A stretch of DNA of 64,000 bases from Rheum nobile (GCA_027886185.1 WOAB01000110.1:310001-374000); one strand, 5' to 3'. Shown: positions 23,501 through 35,845, numbered from the stretch's first letter. Notes: generated by a model not told the origin, from the sequence alone. Program-made: numbers and translations.

Positions 23501-26500
23501 TTAAGCCTACATATTATTGATTCTTATAAATATTATTATATCAATTTAAAATGGATCAAGCTACAATTAAAATTAAAGATTAATTGCACAAAATCCTCAT
23601 ATTAATCGACAATAAATATTTCTGAATTGATACTAACTATGATTTATCAATTCTAATCTGATTTTTTATTATCAAAAGTATATACTTTTTATATATCTAT
23701 TTATAATATATATATATATATACAACAATAATAATCCATATATTTATCTATCTTTTATAAACATATAAAGTATAGTATTTAAGGATTAATGTCCATCTAA
23801 TACACAAGCACATCTATTCAAATGAAAGTAAAATAACCATTTACCTTCCATCAACGACCAAATCAAAGACTATTGTTTGGTTAAATAAGCCAAATGGCCT
23901 TTTATTAAATGGTTGTGCAGTAAAAAAAAACAATTCAAAATTCCTCTAACTTTATTTGTAATACAAAAAAAAGCCAAATCAAAGACTATTGTTCGATTAC
24001 ATAAGCCAAATGGTCGGCCTTTTTACCTTCCATTGAACGACTATGCAATACAAAAAACGACCATTTCAACAAATTAATTGTAGATATTGATGATTAGTAT
24101 TTGTTTTGAACTATATAATTTGTTACCAAATCTGAATACATGTAAAGTAGAAAACGGTTACATAACAATTCATTTGCAAAAGTAATTGTCGAAGCTCAAT
24201 TAATGTGATATAATACCATAATTATTACTAAAAAACATTTTCATTCCAATTAAAATGATATAATGTTAAAATTATTTTAAACCGTCACTTGAACAACCTC
24301 TTCAAATTCAAAATTATAATAAGAAGTGACAAGTGTGAGCCTTGTGCCTCTATTTATATGATGCATTTTATACATTTTCAATTCGAATAAGAACCTATGT
24401 GTTAAGAAGCTTGCAAGGAGGTGATCACTGTTATTATGAAGCAAAATATTCAACAAACATGCCGGACATGATTCATCATCATTTATAAGTATTGAAATGA
24501 ACACACTTCTCTATGTTACTTTTTAAGGATTTATTATTATTATTATTATTTATATTTAATAATATTTTATTGTATAATATTCTTAAAAACATCTATTACT
24601 TGATGGATGATATTAAAACAAGCATGTATATTAAGCATCCATGCATAGAATAGAAATTTCACTACTAAACATAGTCTACGGACAATAGATTATTTTTTGA
24701 CAGTATCTTGCTATTTATAATAAAGTTTCAGTCTACGAAAAGGTGAAGAATGATTAGTTTTCATAACACAAGGTACTATATTTTTGTCAAATTTTAAACA
24801 TATGTGAAGAAAAAAGTGGAGGAATGAAATGTCAAATGAAGAAAGATTAAGCAACAACACTGTCTAAACAATTCTATTTTTTAAAATCCAATGTAATTAT
24901 TCTATTTTATATAACTCTTGACATTTATATAAAAAAAATACATACAAACCCACTCTCAATTACTTTTTCTTAACTCTATTTGATAATTTAGTGAACCCAG
25001 GAAAAAGTCTATATGTGGAGGAATATAAAACCTATCTATTAATAGTTGTTTGTAGAGATTAGCTCATGTACTTAAACAACTATTTAACATTTAGATATAA
25101 ATATGGAAAACTAGAGTTAGTATGAAATTTAGAAATAGTAATACAAAATAATTTTTTTGATGATTTTTTTTGGGAAAAACCTTGGATTATATTTTTTCTC
25201 ATAAAAGAAGTTTATAGAGTTTTAAGTAATGAGTCGAAATCATTTGACATAAGTGGCAATATATATCTTAATTACATTATTTTGCAATATTAATATTTTA
25301 AATTGATATTGAGTGATATTTTCTAAGAAGATTTTGAGTTATATTGATACGAGGTATGTTTTGTAGCATATTCATCAAATCATTAGCATTTTTGCAATTC
25401 ATTTATATCCCTACAACCTTTGACAATCCCTTCATTTTTTATAAACAATCAATGGTAATCTTACTCATTTTGGCAAATACGACTTTTTATATATAAAATA
25501 AAACAGTAAATTTATGTATAACATTCTAACATGCTTTAAGAGTCACTTCTTGAACCATAAAACATGAATATGCAACAATTACACTTGAAAATGACTTACC
25601 AAGTTTTATATGACGTGTGAATTAATTTTAAACAATTATATTTACATTTACATCTAAATTAATAGAATTTGACCAGTCTTTTATAAAGTTGGTGATGACT
25701 AAGACAATTTATATGACTTTTCCGTTATGTAGGAATAATGACTTGATGTAATTATTGAGGTTTCATTATGTAGCCGAATCAAGTCCCTAAAAGAGTGGAC
25801 AATATATTTGCCAGTATTTGTTGAATTTTAAGTTAAATGTGCATAATAATTATTTCATTCATATGGACAATCTTCATCTTCAAAACTTCTATTTATAAAT
25901 TATTTTATAATAATGTTTTATAATAATTATATCAATATTAACAAATTATATATAATAACATTTCATCTTGATGAAGTTTATCTCTACAAACAACTTTAGT
26001 TTTTGGTAATAAGATCTCTACTACATCGAAATAAACCAGTTATGAAAATTTTATACACTTAGTTTTAAACAAAGTAAAAAAAAAACCAAACTAATTCCAA
26101 TTCAACTCAAATATGAAATTGCTAATTTCAACAAGTAAACTCAAAACTACATTGAGAAAAAATTTAAAAGCGCTCTAAATACTATTACAATTTATTCAAT
26201 TGAATTCTAATACGGAATATTACATACTTATAAATTTATGGAATTATTCTTTTCTTTCGTGCGTTGATTTCTAGTTTAGAATAAAATACGTCCATGTCGA
26301 GTCGGGATCCATAAATGCCAGATCTGCTAATATAGGATTGATGAATAATAATGGTGGTCTGGTGGGGTTGCCTTTGAAATTTCGAAACCCCACTACTTTC
26401 GAATCTTTCTCTCTCCCCATTAAAACTTTTGTTTGTTTTCATTTCTTATTCCATCAAAAAGTAATTATGTATTTTCCTAAAAATGTCCATTTTTTGGAGG

Positions 26501-26760
26501 ATCCTAAAAATAGTACATGATGCCAACTCTACCGTTTTGAGACAATAATCATATAATAAGGGGATAAAATACATGAAAACGAAAAAAATAAAAATCAGAT
26601 TTGGATACTTAGATTTGAAAATAAACGTTACGGATCGCACTTTTATTTAAAATATTAAAACAAAACATAAATTTTGCGTATATTACACATATTTTTGAAA
26701 ATGTTTTTGCACCCTCCACTGTGTATATATTTTACTTTTGTCTATAAATGTTAACATTTT
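23501..26760. other. AT-rich intergenic DNA with a local duplication
   Basis: I see no gene. Near 23859-23900 and 23974-24015 a block around CCAAATCAAAGACTATTGTT and AAGCCAAATGG is duplicated directly with a spacing of about 115 bp. A (TTA)n run lies at about 24532-24550. Small open frames near 24277-24504 and 26236-26640 lack any recognisable feature. Confidence 0.5.
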
Positions 26761-26761
26761 T

Positions 26762-27207
26762 TATGTTCATCATTTTTTTACACATGTATATTTATTGATT
26801 TTCTCTTATATGTTCGTCATCTTTCGTTATGAACATGTCTTAGATGTTTATCACTTTTGTGCATAAATGTTCATCACTTTTGTGCCTATATGTTCATCAC
26901 CTTTATGCGTGGATGTTCATCACGTTTTATGTATTTATGTTCATAAACTTTTCCATATGTTCATCACCTTTATGCGTGGATGTTCATCACGTTTTATATA
27001 TTCATTTTTACTTGTGAACATATTTGAGATGTTTATCACTTTTGTGTATAGATGTTCACCACTTTTATGTACAAATATTCATCAACTTTATGCGTAGATA
27101 CTCATCATGCTATAATGCATGTATGTTCATCACATTTTGCCTATACGTTCATCACTTTTCGTTATAAACATGTCTTAGATGTTCATCACTTTTGTAAATA
27201 GATGTTC
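26762..27207 (+). repeat. minisatellite of TGTTCATCAC units
   Basis: The word TGTTCATCAC, often followed by TTTTGTG, TTTATGCG or GTTTTATG, recurs roughly every 20 bp, with a few longer intervals where the core is degenerate (TGTTTATCAC, TATTCATCA). The array is interrupted at 27208 by a solo LTR and resumes at 27908. Open frames over it are compositional. Confidence 0.8.
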
Positions 27208-27907
27208 TGATGGACAATGACCTGGGCCAAGACCTTGGTCTAGCGCATCTCTGGCTTGCGCATCCATGGCGTCCCCCATGGCGCCGAGTGAAGGGTGTCT
27301 TGTCCGACGCATGCTTCCAAGTGGTTCTATTTCCGGGCCGCGCCTCTCTGGCGTGCGTGCTCTCGGTGACATTGTTTCATGAGCCACGTCTCGTTGGCAT
27401 GCTCACCTTGGTTGTGGGCCCCTTGCTATTTATAGCTTTACTAGTTATGATTTGCATTTTCATTTTTAGAATGATGTAACGGATTAGGCTTTGATGTCTT
27501 AGGCCCAAGCCCATTAGGATTTTCTCTTCAACCCTAGTTTTTCCTTGTGTTTTTCTAAAAATACCCTAGAACTCCCATTGTAATCTTCAAGTTGAGTTTT
27601 GATAAACATAGTTGAGAGTCACTCCTGGTTTATCACTTGGCTTCACCTATATCCCTCTTTGAAGGCTTTCTAGCCTTTTCTCAAAGTTCTCTAAGGAGCC
27701 ATAACGTTGGCCTCCTTCCACCACCTCGGGTGTTCATCACGTTGAACCCCTCCACCCATCCGCCGCCAGGGTTTGATCCGCCAAACTCAAGAAGAGGAGA
27801 CATAACATTGTTTCCTCGAAGGAGTTCACGAAGAACGAGTACTTGCTTGGGAAGAACAAACGATCCGAACCTAGATCGGTCTTGCCTCACGGGGATCGAT
27901 CGCATCA
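27208..27907. mobile_element. solo LTR with TGTTC target duplication
   Basis: A 700-bp GC-rich block starts TGATGGACAATGACC and ends GATCGATCGCATCA, giving TG...CA ends with a TGATG/CATCA inverted repeat. TGTTC occurs on both sides (27203-27207 and 27908-27912). A TATA-like TATTTATAGC motif lies near 27427. No internal region or polyprotein is present, so I read it as a solo LTR. The target lies in a repeat array containing TGTTC, so the duplication alone is weak evidence; the clean array break is stronger. Confidence 0.7.
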
Positions 27908-28000
27908 TGTTCATCACTTTGTGCAAGAATGCCTGAATATAAAACGATAAAAATCACTTATACATTATAATGAACATCTACTACCAAATATAATAAACAT
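27908..28000 (+). repeat. continuation of the TGTTCATCAC minisatellite
   Basis: The array resumes directly after the solo LTR with TGTTCATCACTTTGTG, and decays within about 80 bp into related AATGAACAT words in the opposite sense. Confidence 0.55.
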
Positions 28001-29306
28001 CCTATACATTTTAAGGCTTTGTTTGGGAGACCATTTTATGGACTTATGTAGCTGAAATTTGGAGAACAACTGCAAATCCTTCAATATAAGGTTGGATATG
28101 TGTGTTCGGAAGAGGGAACTTATGGAACTTATGCAATTAAATTTGCAGCTGAAATTCATGGAAAAATTAATGTGGGGGGGGTGGGAACTTATATAACTTA
28201 TCAGTTAGCTGAGGATGTGGATTTATGTAATTGCCCTTGGAATTCATTGTATCAATTTCATTCAAGAACACCATCTCATGCATCGTCTCCATCTCTCCAA
28301 AACAACAGTACCCTCACTCTCTTAATTCTCCTTTTGTTTATCATTTTTGAGTGATTTTTCAAAGATGGTGCCTATTAATTGAAGGTAATTTGATGCTAAT
28401 ATCATTGATGAGAAGATAATTGGAGCCCATATTGATTGAAGGTAATATGGAGCCTTAATTTGATTTAGGTGGAGACAAAGATAGAGGCCTACAAGGTGTT
28501 CGACGAAATGCCAATTTAGAAATATATAGTGGTTCTTTATACTTTGATGGGTTTTTGGCAGGATTTTACTTAACTTGATGTAATCGATATCTCTTATATG
28601 ACATTATTTTGTTGTCCTTGTTGCTATTTCGATTGCAACTGCATGTTGGTGGGATAGGTTGGAATGTGTTTGAATTTTGTTAAAATCTGATTGGATTTGA
28701 ATCATTGCTGGTGTGAGCTACTGAATGAGATGCCTTGAGCTGATGTCTTGCATTGTTTTGATGTTGGGTTCTAGGTTTCTTGTTTTTCTGTTTGGTCTCT
28801 TCTTGGAGCTTGTTCAGTGACATGTCCGACCTAATTTTAAGATTGGCGTCATGAGTGGATGATCGATATACCAATAATCAAAGAGGGACATAACTTAGTA
28901 GTACTAAATAAATACTTTTCATCTTGTAAGAAAAGGTCTGCGACTATCTCCTTTCCCCTTATTTTTCACGAGTCTCAAACTTGCATTATTGTGTGGGCTT
29001 GATTTTAGATGACATGGGGATTGGTCTAATTTACTGTGATACATGAGCAATTGTTGCCTGGCATATTTAAGAGGTGGCCATAATTATAGAGATTGAACTA
29101 GGGGATGGGTGAATTTATAGTGATTTCTACAAGGTGAGCTAACTAGTTTGTTCAAGCATAATTGGAGGAAATTTCAACTGGTTATATTGTCTTTTCATGG
29201 TTTGTTGTCTTCTTTGGCCTTATTTCTAATCTAAAGTATTGTTTCTTGTGTGCAATTAGAATTCTCTTGCATGATTATTGGCCATTCTTGATTTATTTGT
29301 CTTCAG
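28001..29306. other. non-coding stretch with a PPR-like fragment
   Basis: Most of this shows no gene. At about 28474-28520 a short frame reads AYKVFDEMPI before a stop, which resembles the FDEMP core of a plant PPR repeat. A 84-codon frame at 28100-28354 contains GTYGTYAIKF and related repeats but matches nothing I know. This is probably debris of captured or decayed genes. Confidence 0.4.
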
Positions 29307-29796
29307 ATCAATCCTATTAACAACAGACTATCTGGTTGTTATAAATCAATTACGGGATGGAAAAAAGTGGACGGTGCTGTTGGATGTTCTCTTGGAATGA
29401 GCATGGAAACCAATGATGCTGATAGTATTGCTTCTTCTGTTGCTAGCTGTAGCGTCTCTGGAAAAAATATCTGCAAGATTCCTGAGAAATTTAGTACAGG
29501 CTCTTTTGAAGATATTAATGAGTATATTAGTGATGCCGAATCTTGTTGTGGAATGAGATAAGAGAAAGGGAATTCTCTCCTCCCCACTGATGAGAAGTTA
29601 ACAGATGAAGTTCACAGAATAGAATTGCATGCCTACCGTAGTACAATCGAGGCGTTGCACGCATCAGGTCCCTTGAGTTGGGAACAAGAAACTCTGTTAA
29701 CCAACCCTTGTGATTCGCTTCATATAACGAACGATGAGCATTTGATGGAGCTTAAGAATCCGGTATCTCCTTCTACATGCATTCCTAATAGTTGAC
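29307..29796 (+). pseudogene. ENT-domain (Agenet/Tudor-ENT type) gene fragment with in-frame stop
   Basis: After a plausible acceptor (TTTGTCTTCAG, ending at 29306), one frame reads through an acidic Ser-rich region (NDADSIASSVASCSV; YISDAESCCG), an in-frame TAA at 29559-29561, and then an ENT domain. Its hallmarks are VHRIELHAYRSTIEALHASG, LSWEQETLL and LHITNDEHLMEL. ENT domains occur in plant chromatin-associated proteins of the EMSY-like and Agenet-ENT groups. Only this C-terminal exon is present; no Agenet exons are seen upstream. The frame ends TGA near 29796. The stop and missing 5' exons indicate a pseudogene or captured fragment. Confidence 0.7.
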
Positions 29797-29799
29797 ATG

Positions 29800-30860
29800 T
29801 TACCATGTATTTTCAAAAAAATTTCTAGTATTAGACAATAGTTAGTTGTTTTGCAATTGTGAGAAGAGTCAGATGTCCTCTTTGTTGCTATTCTTTCTAT
29901 TTTAAGAGTCTTTAGAGAGTTGTGATACACATTTGATGTACATGGGACTACCACAAAGCAATGAAATTGCCAACTTTAGTCTTTTTTTTTTTCTTATCTT
30001 CATACTATGAATTTCTTATAGAAAAAGTTGCTTCTTTCTTTGTGTCATGTCCAGAATGAAAAGGTTAAGATTTGAGACCACCTGAGAAGCCTTGAAGGCT
30101 TAATTTGGGGCAGAATCTCTTGCCTGAAATTTGTGGCAACACCAGGATGCTCTTCTCAGTGAACTCTTGAGATCTTGCTCATCACTTAACACAATCCATA
30201 TTTTAAATATCCCTTTTGGTAATTTTACATTCACTTTTATAAAATAAGGATACTCTTCTAGGTAATGAACATGATAATTTTAATTATAAAATGATTTCAA
30301 AAAATGTCAACTGTTTAAGAAATAATATCAACGACCAATTATTTATAAAACTATATATTTTGTACTCCGTATAACATAATCCGAGGAAATAGAGCCTTTT
30401 TTATGAAGCCAAAAGGAAAAATAGTTTTGGGGAATTATTGTTGTATGACGGTAGAGATGCCCACCAACTGTTCGCACAAATGCCTGAAAGAGAACGACAC
30501 AAGATGCACAGTCCCCCCACGTTCTCACACTCATGATTCACCAACAGTCTACAGCACCCGCCACCACCACCACCACCACCACCAGCGCCTGCGCCACCAC
30601 CAACACCGCCACCCCACCTGCTGTCCAATCTGTCTCTCTCCCCAATAAATAATTCAAAAAGGGGCCTCATCAGTCATCACTCTCTCACACTCATCACCTC
30701 TTTCCCTTCTCTATATTATTTTCACTTCGTCCTTCTCTCTGATGAGAATCCAATAAAATTAGACAATCCAACAATCTCCTTTTTCAACTTAAATATACAC
30801 TCGATCTGGGCGTGCGTTTGGATTTTATTTTTAATCAATTTTTTGTTTAAAGTTCTTGAA
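29800..30860 (+). promoter_or_regulatory. upstream region of the SMXL gene
   Basis: No coding region is evident. A (CAC)n tract lies at about 30560-30582, followed by a C/T-rich stretch with many CTCTCTC words. A possible TATA motif, CTATATTATTTT, lies near 30711, about 150 bp before the ATG at 30861. The C/T-rich run between them is typical of a plant 5' untranslated region. The transcription start is not determined. Confidence 0.4.
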
Positions 30861-33800
30861 ATGCCGACGCCGGTGGCCACAGCCAAACAATGCCTAACGC
30901 CGGAGGCCGCGCACGCGCTCGACGAGGCCGTGGCCGTCGCTTGCGGCCGGAGCCACGCCCAGACGACGTCGCTTCACGCCGTCTCCGCTTTCCTTTCCCT
31001 TCCTTCTTCCCCTCTCCGCGAGGCCTGCTTCCGTGCCCGAAACGCCGCGTTTTGCTACTACTCCTCTTCCCGCGCGCAGATCAAGGCGCTCGATTTCGCC
31101 CTCTCTCTATCCTTAGACCGATCCCCGGCGTCCCAGCAGCGCGTGAGCGAGCCCCCGATCTCCAACTCTCTCATGGCGGCAATCAAACGATCCCAGGCGA
31201 ATCAGAGGCGGCAACCTGATAGCTTCGGGTACAAGCAAGAACAGGCGAAGGAGCAGCTCGGCACTTCGGGGATTAAGGTCGAGATTCGGAACCTGATTGT
31301 TGCGATTCTCGACGATCCGATTGTTAGCCGAGTCTTCAATGAAGCCGGATTTAGCAGCTTCGATCTCAAATTGGCTATGGTGAGGCCGTTGCAAGGGTTT
31401 TGGAGGTATAGCAACAGCTTTAGCCCGCGCCAGAGGATCCACCGGAGCATGTTGTTCTGTAATCAGGAGGAGAATCCGAATCCGAGCCTTCGCCCGTTTA
31501 AGTTCCCGTTTTCCGGCGATTCTTGCGGGGATGAGGATTTCAGGAGGGTTGGGGAAGTTCTTGTCAGAAAACAGGGGAGGAATCCCCTGCTTTTTGGGGT
31601 TTGTGCTTATGATGCACTCCAGGGATTTGTTGAGGCCGTGAGAACTCAGGACCAGTTCTTGCCGTCAGAGATCCGTGGGGTGACTGTTGTTAGTGTTGAG
31701 CGTGAGATTTCAAAGTTTTTGAGTGAGAATTCTGGGGAAGAAATGATGAAAAGTAGGTTTGAGGAGCTAAGTGCAATGGTGGAGGGTTGCTGTGGCCCTG
31801 GTTTGATTATCTGCTTTGGGGATTTGAACGCTTTTGTTAAAGATGATCATGATTTGAGTGTGGATTTGTTGAGTGGTTTGATTGACAAATTCACGAAGTT
31901 TTTGGAGGTTTTCAAGGAGCGTGTTTGGCTGATTGGATGTGCCACTTATGAGATTTACTTGAAGTTGTTGTGCAAGTTTCCTTGTGTTGAGAAGGACTGG
32001 GATTTGCAGCCTCTTGCCATCACTTCCATGAAGTTTTCAAAGGGATCCAGGCAAGCACTTTGTTCATCTCATACTTAATTGTGTGCTTAATCTCCATGGG
32101 AGAATCTCCTTTTTGTCTTCAATTCCATTTCAAGTATTCTGATTTTCAATAATATTTTTTCAACCATCCATGTAGCTTCATCTTTAAGCAGATTCTGTAG
32201 TATTAATGGAACTAGAGATATGTTGGTTTATCTCCAACAAATTGAGTGATGCTTTCAAGTTGTATTAAATATACATAAGTATCCATCTGAGAAGGAATAT
32301 TAAATTTTAGAGGTAAGATAGTTAAGGGTCAGTCAGTCAGTGTCTCAGTGGTCCAATGGAACTTTGTGTTAACAACTCTAATGCTATCAGCTTGGATGTA
32401 ATACTACTCAGATGTGTGAAGACACCAATAGTGAAGTTTGAGGTCTATTATCAGAATTGGAGTTAGTAAATGGTGTTTCTAGTTTTAGATTTTGAATTGG
32501 CAGACTAACCGAATCCTCTTCCGAAATTGTACTGCTCTTTGTGGAGAAGTGGATCTTCAAAATTTATGAGAACTTTGAGCAAACATATGACAATCAACTT
32601 CAATTGGAGCTTAGCACATTCAAAAATTTCATCTAATTCTTCAATGTGTTACAGTTTCTTCTTCCATGTAGTGGCTTCTAATAGCTTTAGTCTTATATGG
32701 TTGTCGCTTGCAAGATTAAATCTCTTTTGCTGTGTGCTTGACTGCTTGGATTTTAACTTTTGTGTTCTTGTGCTGTTTGCAGCTTGATGGGATCCTTCGT
32801 TCCATTTGCCGGATTTTTCCCTCCATCCTCTGATTTTGGGGGTATGTCAAGGAGCTCGTATCAACTACCGACACATAGTAACCTATGCAACGAAAAACGT
32901 GCACAAGAAGCTATGACTGGATCCGGATACGACTCGGTTGCAGATCGATGCCAAACTACTTTACCTTCTTGGTTGCGTATGGACAAAATCAACACAAGCA
33001 ATATATCAGACACTTTGAAGGTCTTTGTCTATTTTATCATTTCCTCTTCTGTCCTACATTACACTCACATTTTCTTGATATTTGTCATTACACTTCTCTT
33101 CAGATGTAGAGCACTGTCATATTTATCAAAATTATGCAGAAAATGTAGAACTTGCATATGCTTGGTTTGTAGTTAGACGGGAACTTAAAACTCTTATTTT
33201 GTGTTAGAAATTGAAGGCAATCTTTACAGTGACTAGTTTGAGCCACCTAAATTCATTGATGAAGTCCTCCTAAAAGGTATATATTGCATTTTTGTGAAAG
33301 AAAGCTGATATGTTTTTCTTCAGCACAGGCTAAAGATGATGCTGTGGTGCTGAGTCCTACAACTGTAGGCTGTCATAGCAAGTGGGATGATAGTAGCCAG
33401 AATTTTTACTCTACTCAGACGTCTCCTATGATCAAACTCTACGAAAAAGTAGCTCAGGTCACAGAAGAAGAGAAGGCGCCAATTGATAATAAGAGCAGCG
33501 ACAACATAAATGCTTCTATTAAGGGAAGTGATGAAAGGAGTTTAGTGCCAAATTTCGGTTACAAGGGTCCTCACAGTATGCTCGATTCTGGTGTTAATGA
33601 TTGTCAAAAGCCGCTCAGCTCTGGAACATCAGTTGCCACAGACCTGGTTTTGGGAGTATCATCTCATTCTTGTCTTGATAGTAATGATTTCAAGTCACTG
33701 TTTGAAGCTCTCATTAGAAGAATTGACGGTCAAGAGGAAGCTGTAAGAATCATAAGCCAGACGGTTTCTCATACCCGGACTTCCAATGGAAGGCTCAAAG

Positions 33801-34765
33801 GATCAAGAATCCGAGGAGACGTTTGGATGAACTTTACTGGACCCGATACATTTGGCATGAGGAAAACCGCCATGGCCCTTGCTGAGGTTGTTTGTGGAAG
33901 CAAGGGTAGTTTTATCCATGCTGATCTAAGCTTGCAAGACGGTTTAGTAGACCAATGTACAGTCTTTGGCAGCAGGAGGAGAACAACAATTGATCATATT
34001 GCTGATAGCTTGAGAAAGACGCCCTCGTCTGTCGTGTTCCTGGAAAATCTCCATTTAGCTCATCCACCTGCACAAAACAGCTTGTTACACGCCATTAGAA
34101 CCGGTAAATTCTTGGACTCACATGGTAGAGAAGTTGGCATTGGCAATACAATCTTTCTTCTTAGTTCAACACTTGAAACCGTTGCCTCAGAAGTCGACAG
34201 AGTCACTAAACCGAAGCCATGGCCGATGCAGATCATAGTTAATGCTCCTTCGAGCTTGTTGAACAAGAGAAAGCTCCATAGCACAAATGAACCGGTGAAA
34301 CGGCCCCATAAAGGCGGCTCAGTCACTTGTTTGGATTTGAACCTCCCAGCAGACGACAACACGAACGAAGCTTGGCTCGAAGAGCTCTCAAGCCAGGTGG
34401 ACGCAACGGTGGTTTTCAAGCCATTTGACTATGATGCTCTTTCCAGGAAAACAACAAGCCTAATACAAGGCTGCTTCTCCAGATCCTTCTGCTCGGGTTG
34501 CGTCCTGGAGATCGACCCGCGAGCCATGGATCAGTTACTTGCAGCTGCTCAGCTGTCGGAGAAGAAAACCGAGGTGGGCGAATGGTCAGAAAACGTCCTC
34601 AGCAAGTGGTTCGCTGAGGCGCGAAAGAGGTACCATAATCTTGCTAGCCATTCTGTTGTGAAGCTAGCTACAGTTAGACCGTTGTATAGGGAGGAAGAAC
34701 AGGAAGCATGTGAATGGCTCCCATCCAAAATGATCCTCCATTGGAGGCCCTTAGAAAGCTTGTAA
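30861..34765 (+). CDS. SMXL7-like: SMXL6/7/8 (D53)-type Clp-like repressor of strigolactone signalling
   Basis: This is a nuclear Clp-ATPase-like corepressor, a group normally degraded through D14 and MAX2/D3 when strigolactone is sensed. Exons: 30861-32050, 32783-33020 and 33329-34765, giving 954 residues (family about 1000). The MPTPVATAKQCLTPEAAHAL start, HAQTTSLHAVSAFL, NSLMAAIKRSQANQRR and DDPIVSRVFNEAGF place it in SMXL6/7/8 rather than SMAX1 or SMXL3-5. Exon 2 carries LMGSFVPFAGFF and LCNEK. Exon 3 has a degenerate P-loop (GPDTFGMRKT, 647-656), the degron-associated site as RRRT (692-695; RGKT in the family) and an EAR motif LDLNL (811-815). The usual LQKKWD segment is also altered. 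The start is the ATG at 30861, not the upstream in-frame TTG. It is likely functional but diverged; orthology within SMXL6/7/8 is unresolved. Confidence 0.9.
32051..32782 (+). other. GC-AG intron 1 of the SMXL gene
   Basis: Exon 1 ends TCC AG and the intron begins GCAAGC; it ends TGTTTGCAG. Joining gives GS-S-LMGSF, which restores the family's SSLMGSFVPF segment in frame. AG|GCAAG is the standard U2-type GC donor. No nearby GT gives the right phase. Confidence 0.8.
33021..33328 (+). other. intron 2 of the SMXL gene
   Basis: The donor is AAG|GTCTTTG and the acceptor is CAGCACAG|GCTAAAG, both phase 0. An alternative AG five bases upstream would break the frame. Length is 308 bp. Confidence 0.7.
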
Positions 34766-35196
34766 AGTAGATGTATTTAAATTAGAGCTTTGTTTGTTGT
34801 GGAAGAGTGAGTCCTCTGTGCTCCCCAATTGTATATTTGGTGTGCTAGGGTTTGTATTGTTGGGTTATGCAGCACCAGTTGCAGGAATCGAACTCACGAC
34901 ATTTGTAGCCTTTACCCTTGTAGGAATCGGGGACGGGGGCCAAAAACGGGGACGCCCCGTTGCCATCCCTATCTGTGAGTATATTTTATTATGAAAAAAA
35001 GGAATTTGGTGTCTTAAAAATTGAATTATTAACTATGAAAGTTAAACGATATAGCCTAACCTAGAAGTGGTGGAAAATTTTCATCTTTTCCCACATTAAC
35101 AGTCTGTTCGATAGCATGGCCGGAGTTTAAATTTGAGAGGTGCCCAATATAGATGGTACACTCAGTCATGTCCTTGTTCGCAACCAAGGTTAGGGA
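34766..35196. other. SMXL 3' flank, no further gene
   Basis: This holds the 3' untranslated region and intergenic DNA. Near 34925-34972 a GC-rich word, ATCGGGGACGGGGG followed by CCCCGTTGCCATCCCT, resembles one end of a small hAT-like element, but I could not find its partner. Confidence 0.4.
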
Positions 35197-35201
35197 CGGA
35201 T

Positions 35202-35845
35202 TGTAGGAACCCTAATACGAAAACGCATAAACAATCTGATAAAACGTTAGAACAGAATTAAAGAATCGAAAGTATACCGAAACCGGAATTGAACGCAGAG
35301 TCGAGATTAGATCTCTGTCCTTAATTCTGAAACGCCCCGTATTGTGACGGTTACCGGCGTTGAGAATCCCAGGATACAACTGCGGAGTTCTTTTGATTCG
35401 CACAACCAAAAACAGAAGGGAAGCTTATTGAAGACGTCTGAACCTGTTAGCTGCTGCTTGGGCCGAAGGACAAGCCCACAAGCCCGACACGACCCGACCG
35501 GATCGGAACGGACGGACGGCGCGCGTGTGTGGTCAAGCTCTTCTCTCCATACTCACCAAGTTCTTAACTTGGCTTGGATGATAGTAGTTTATAAACCACT
35601 CAATTCTACTCTCACATTTCCGATGTGGGATGTAGAATTGCACCCCCGAAGCTCAAATTGGGTGTTGCGAGCAACCACCTTTGAGCCCTCATTTCTCATT
35701 CAAACGGAACCCAAATTTATCGTATGAGCACACTACGGTGTTGAGCTCGCGGAGACGAAGCCAACACTCCCATAATCCGGCACAACCGGTGGCCGGAGCC
35801 CACCGGAAAAGTGCCCGGAAGTTTCGCATAAATTCAGTTCCAACA
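35202..35845 (-). repeat. 3' LTR of copia element 1 (644 bp)
   Basis: It matches the 5' LTR closely (4 differences in about the first 217 bp) but lacks two internal segments of about 108 and 146 bp. A palindromic TATA motif, GTTTATAAACCAC, lies near 35587. Confidence 0.88.

Noticed and set aside
26762..27207. CRISPR-like array
   Set aside because: The units are short, imperfect and lack unique spacers of constant length; the context is a plant nuclear genome. It is a minisatellite.
27637..27936. 99-codon gene in the solo LTR
   Set aside because: The frame runs across the LTR boundary into the minisatellite and has no recognisable features.
32051..32065. GT donor downstream in place of the GC donor of SMXL intron 1
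   Set aside because: The nearest GT (32061) gives the wrong phase with exon 2 and adds residues that are not in the family.
32527..33176. separate small genes within the SMXL introns
   Set aside because: The frames overlap exon 2 and the introns in the wrong phase; conserved SMXL protein segments dictate the exon reading.
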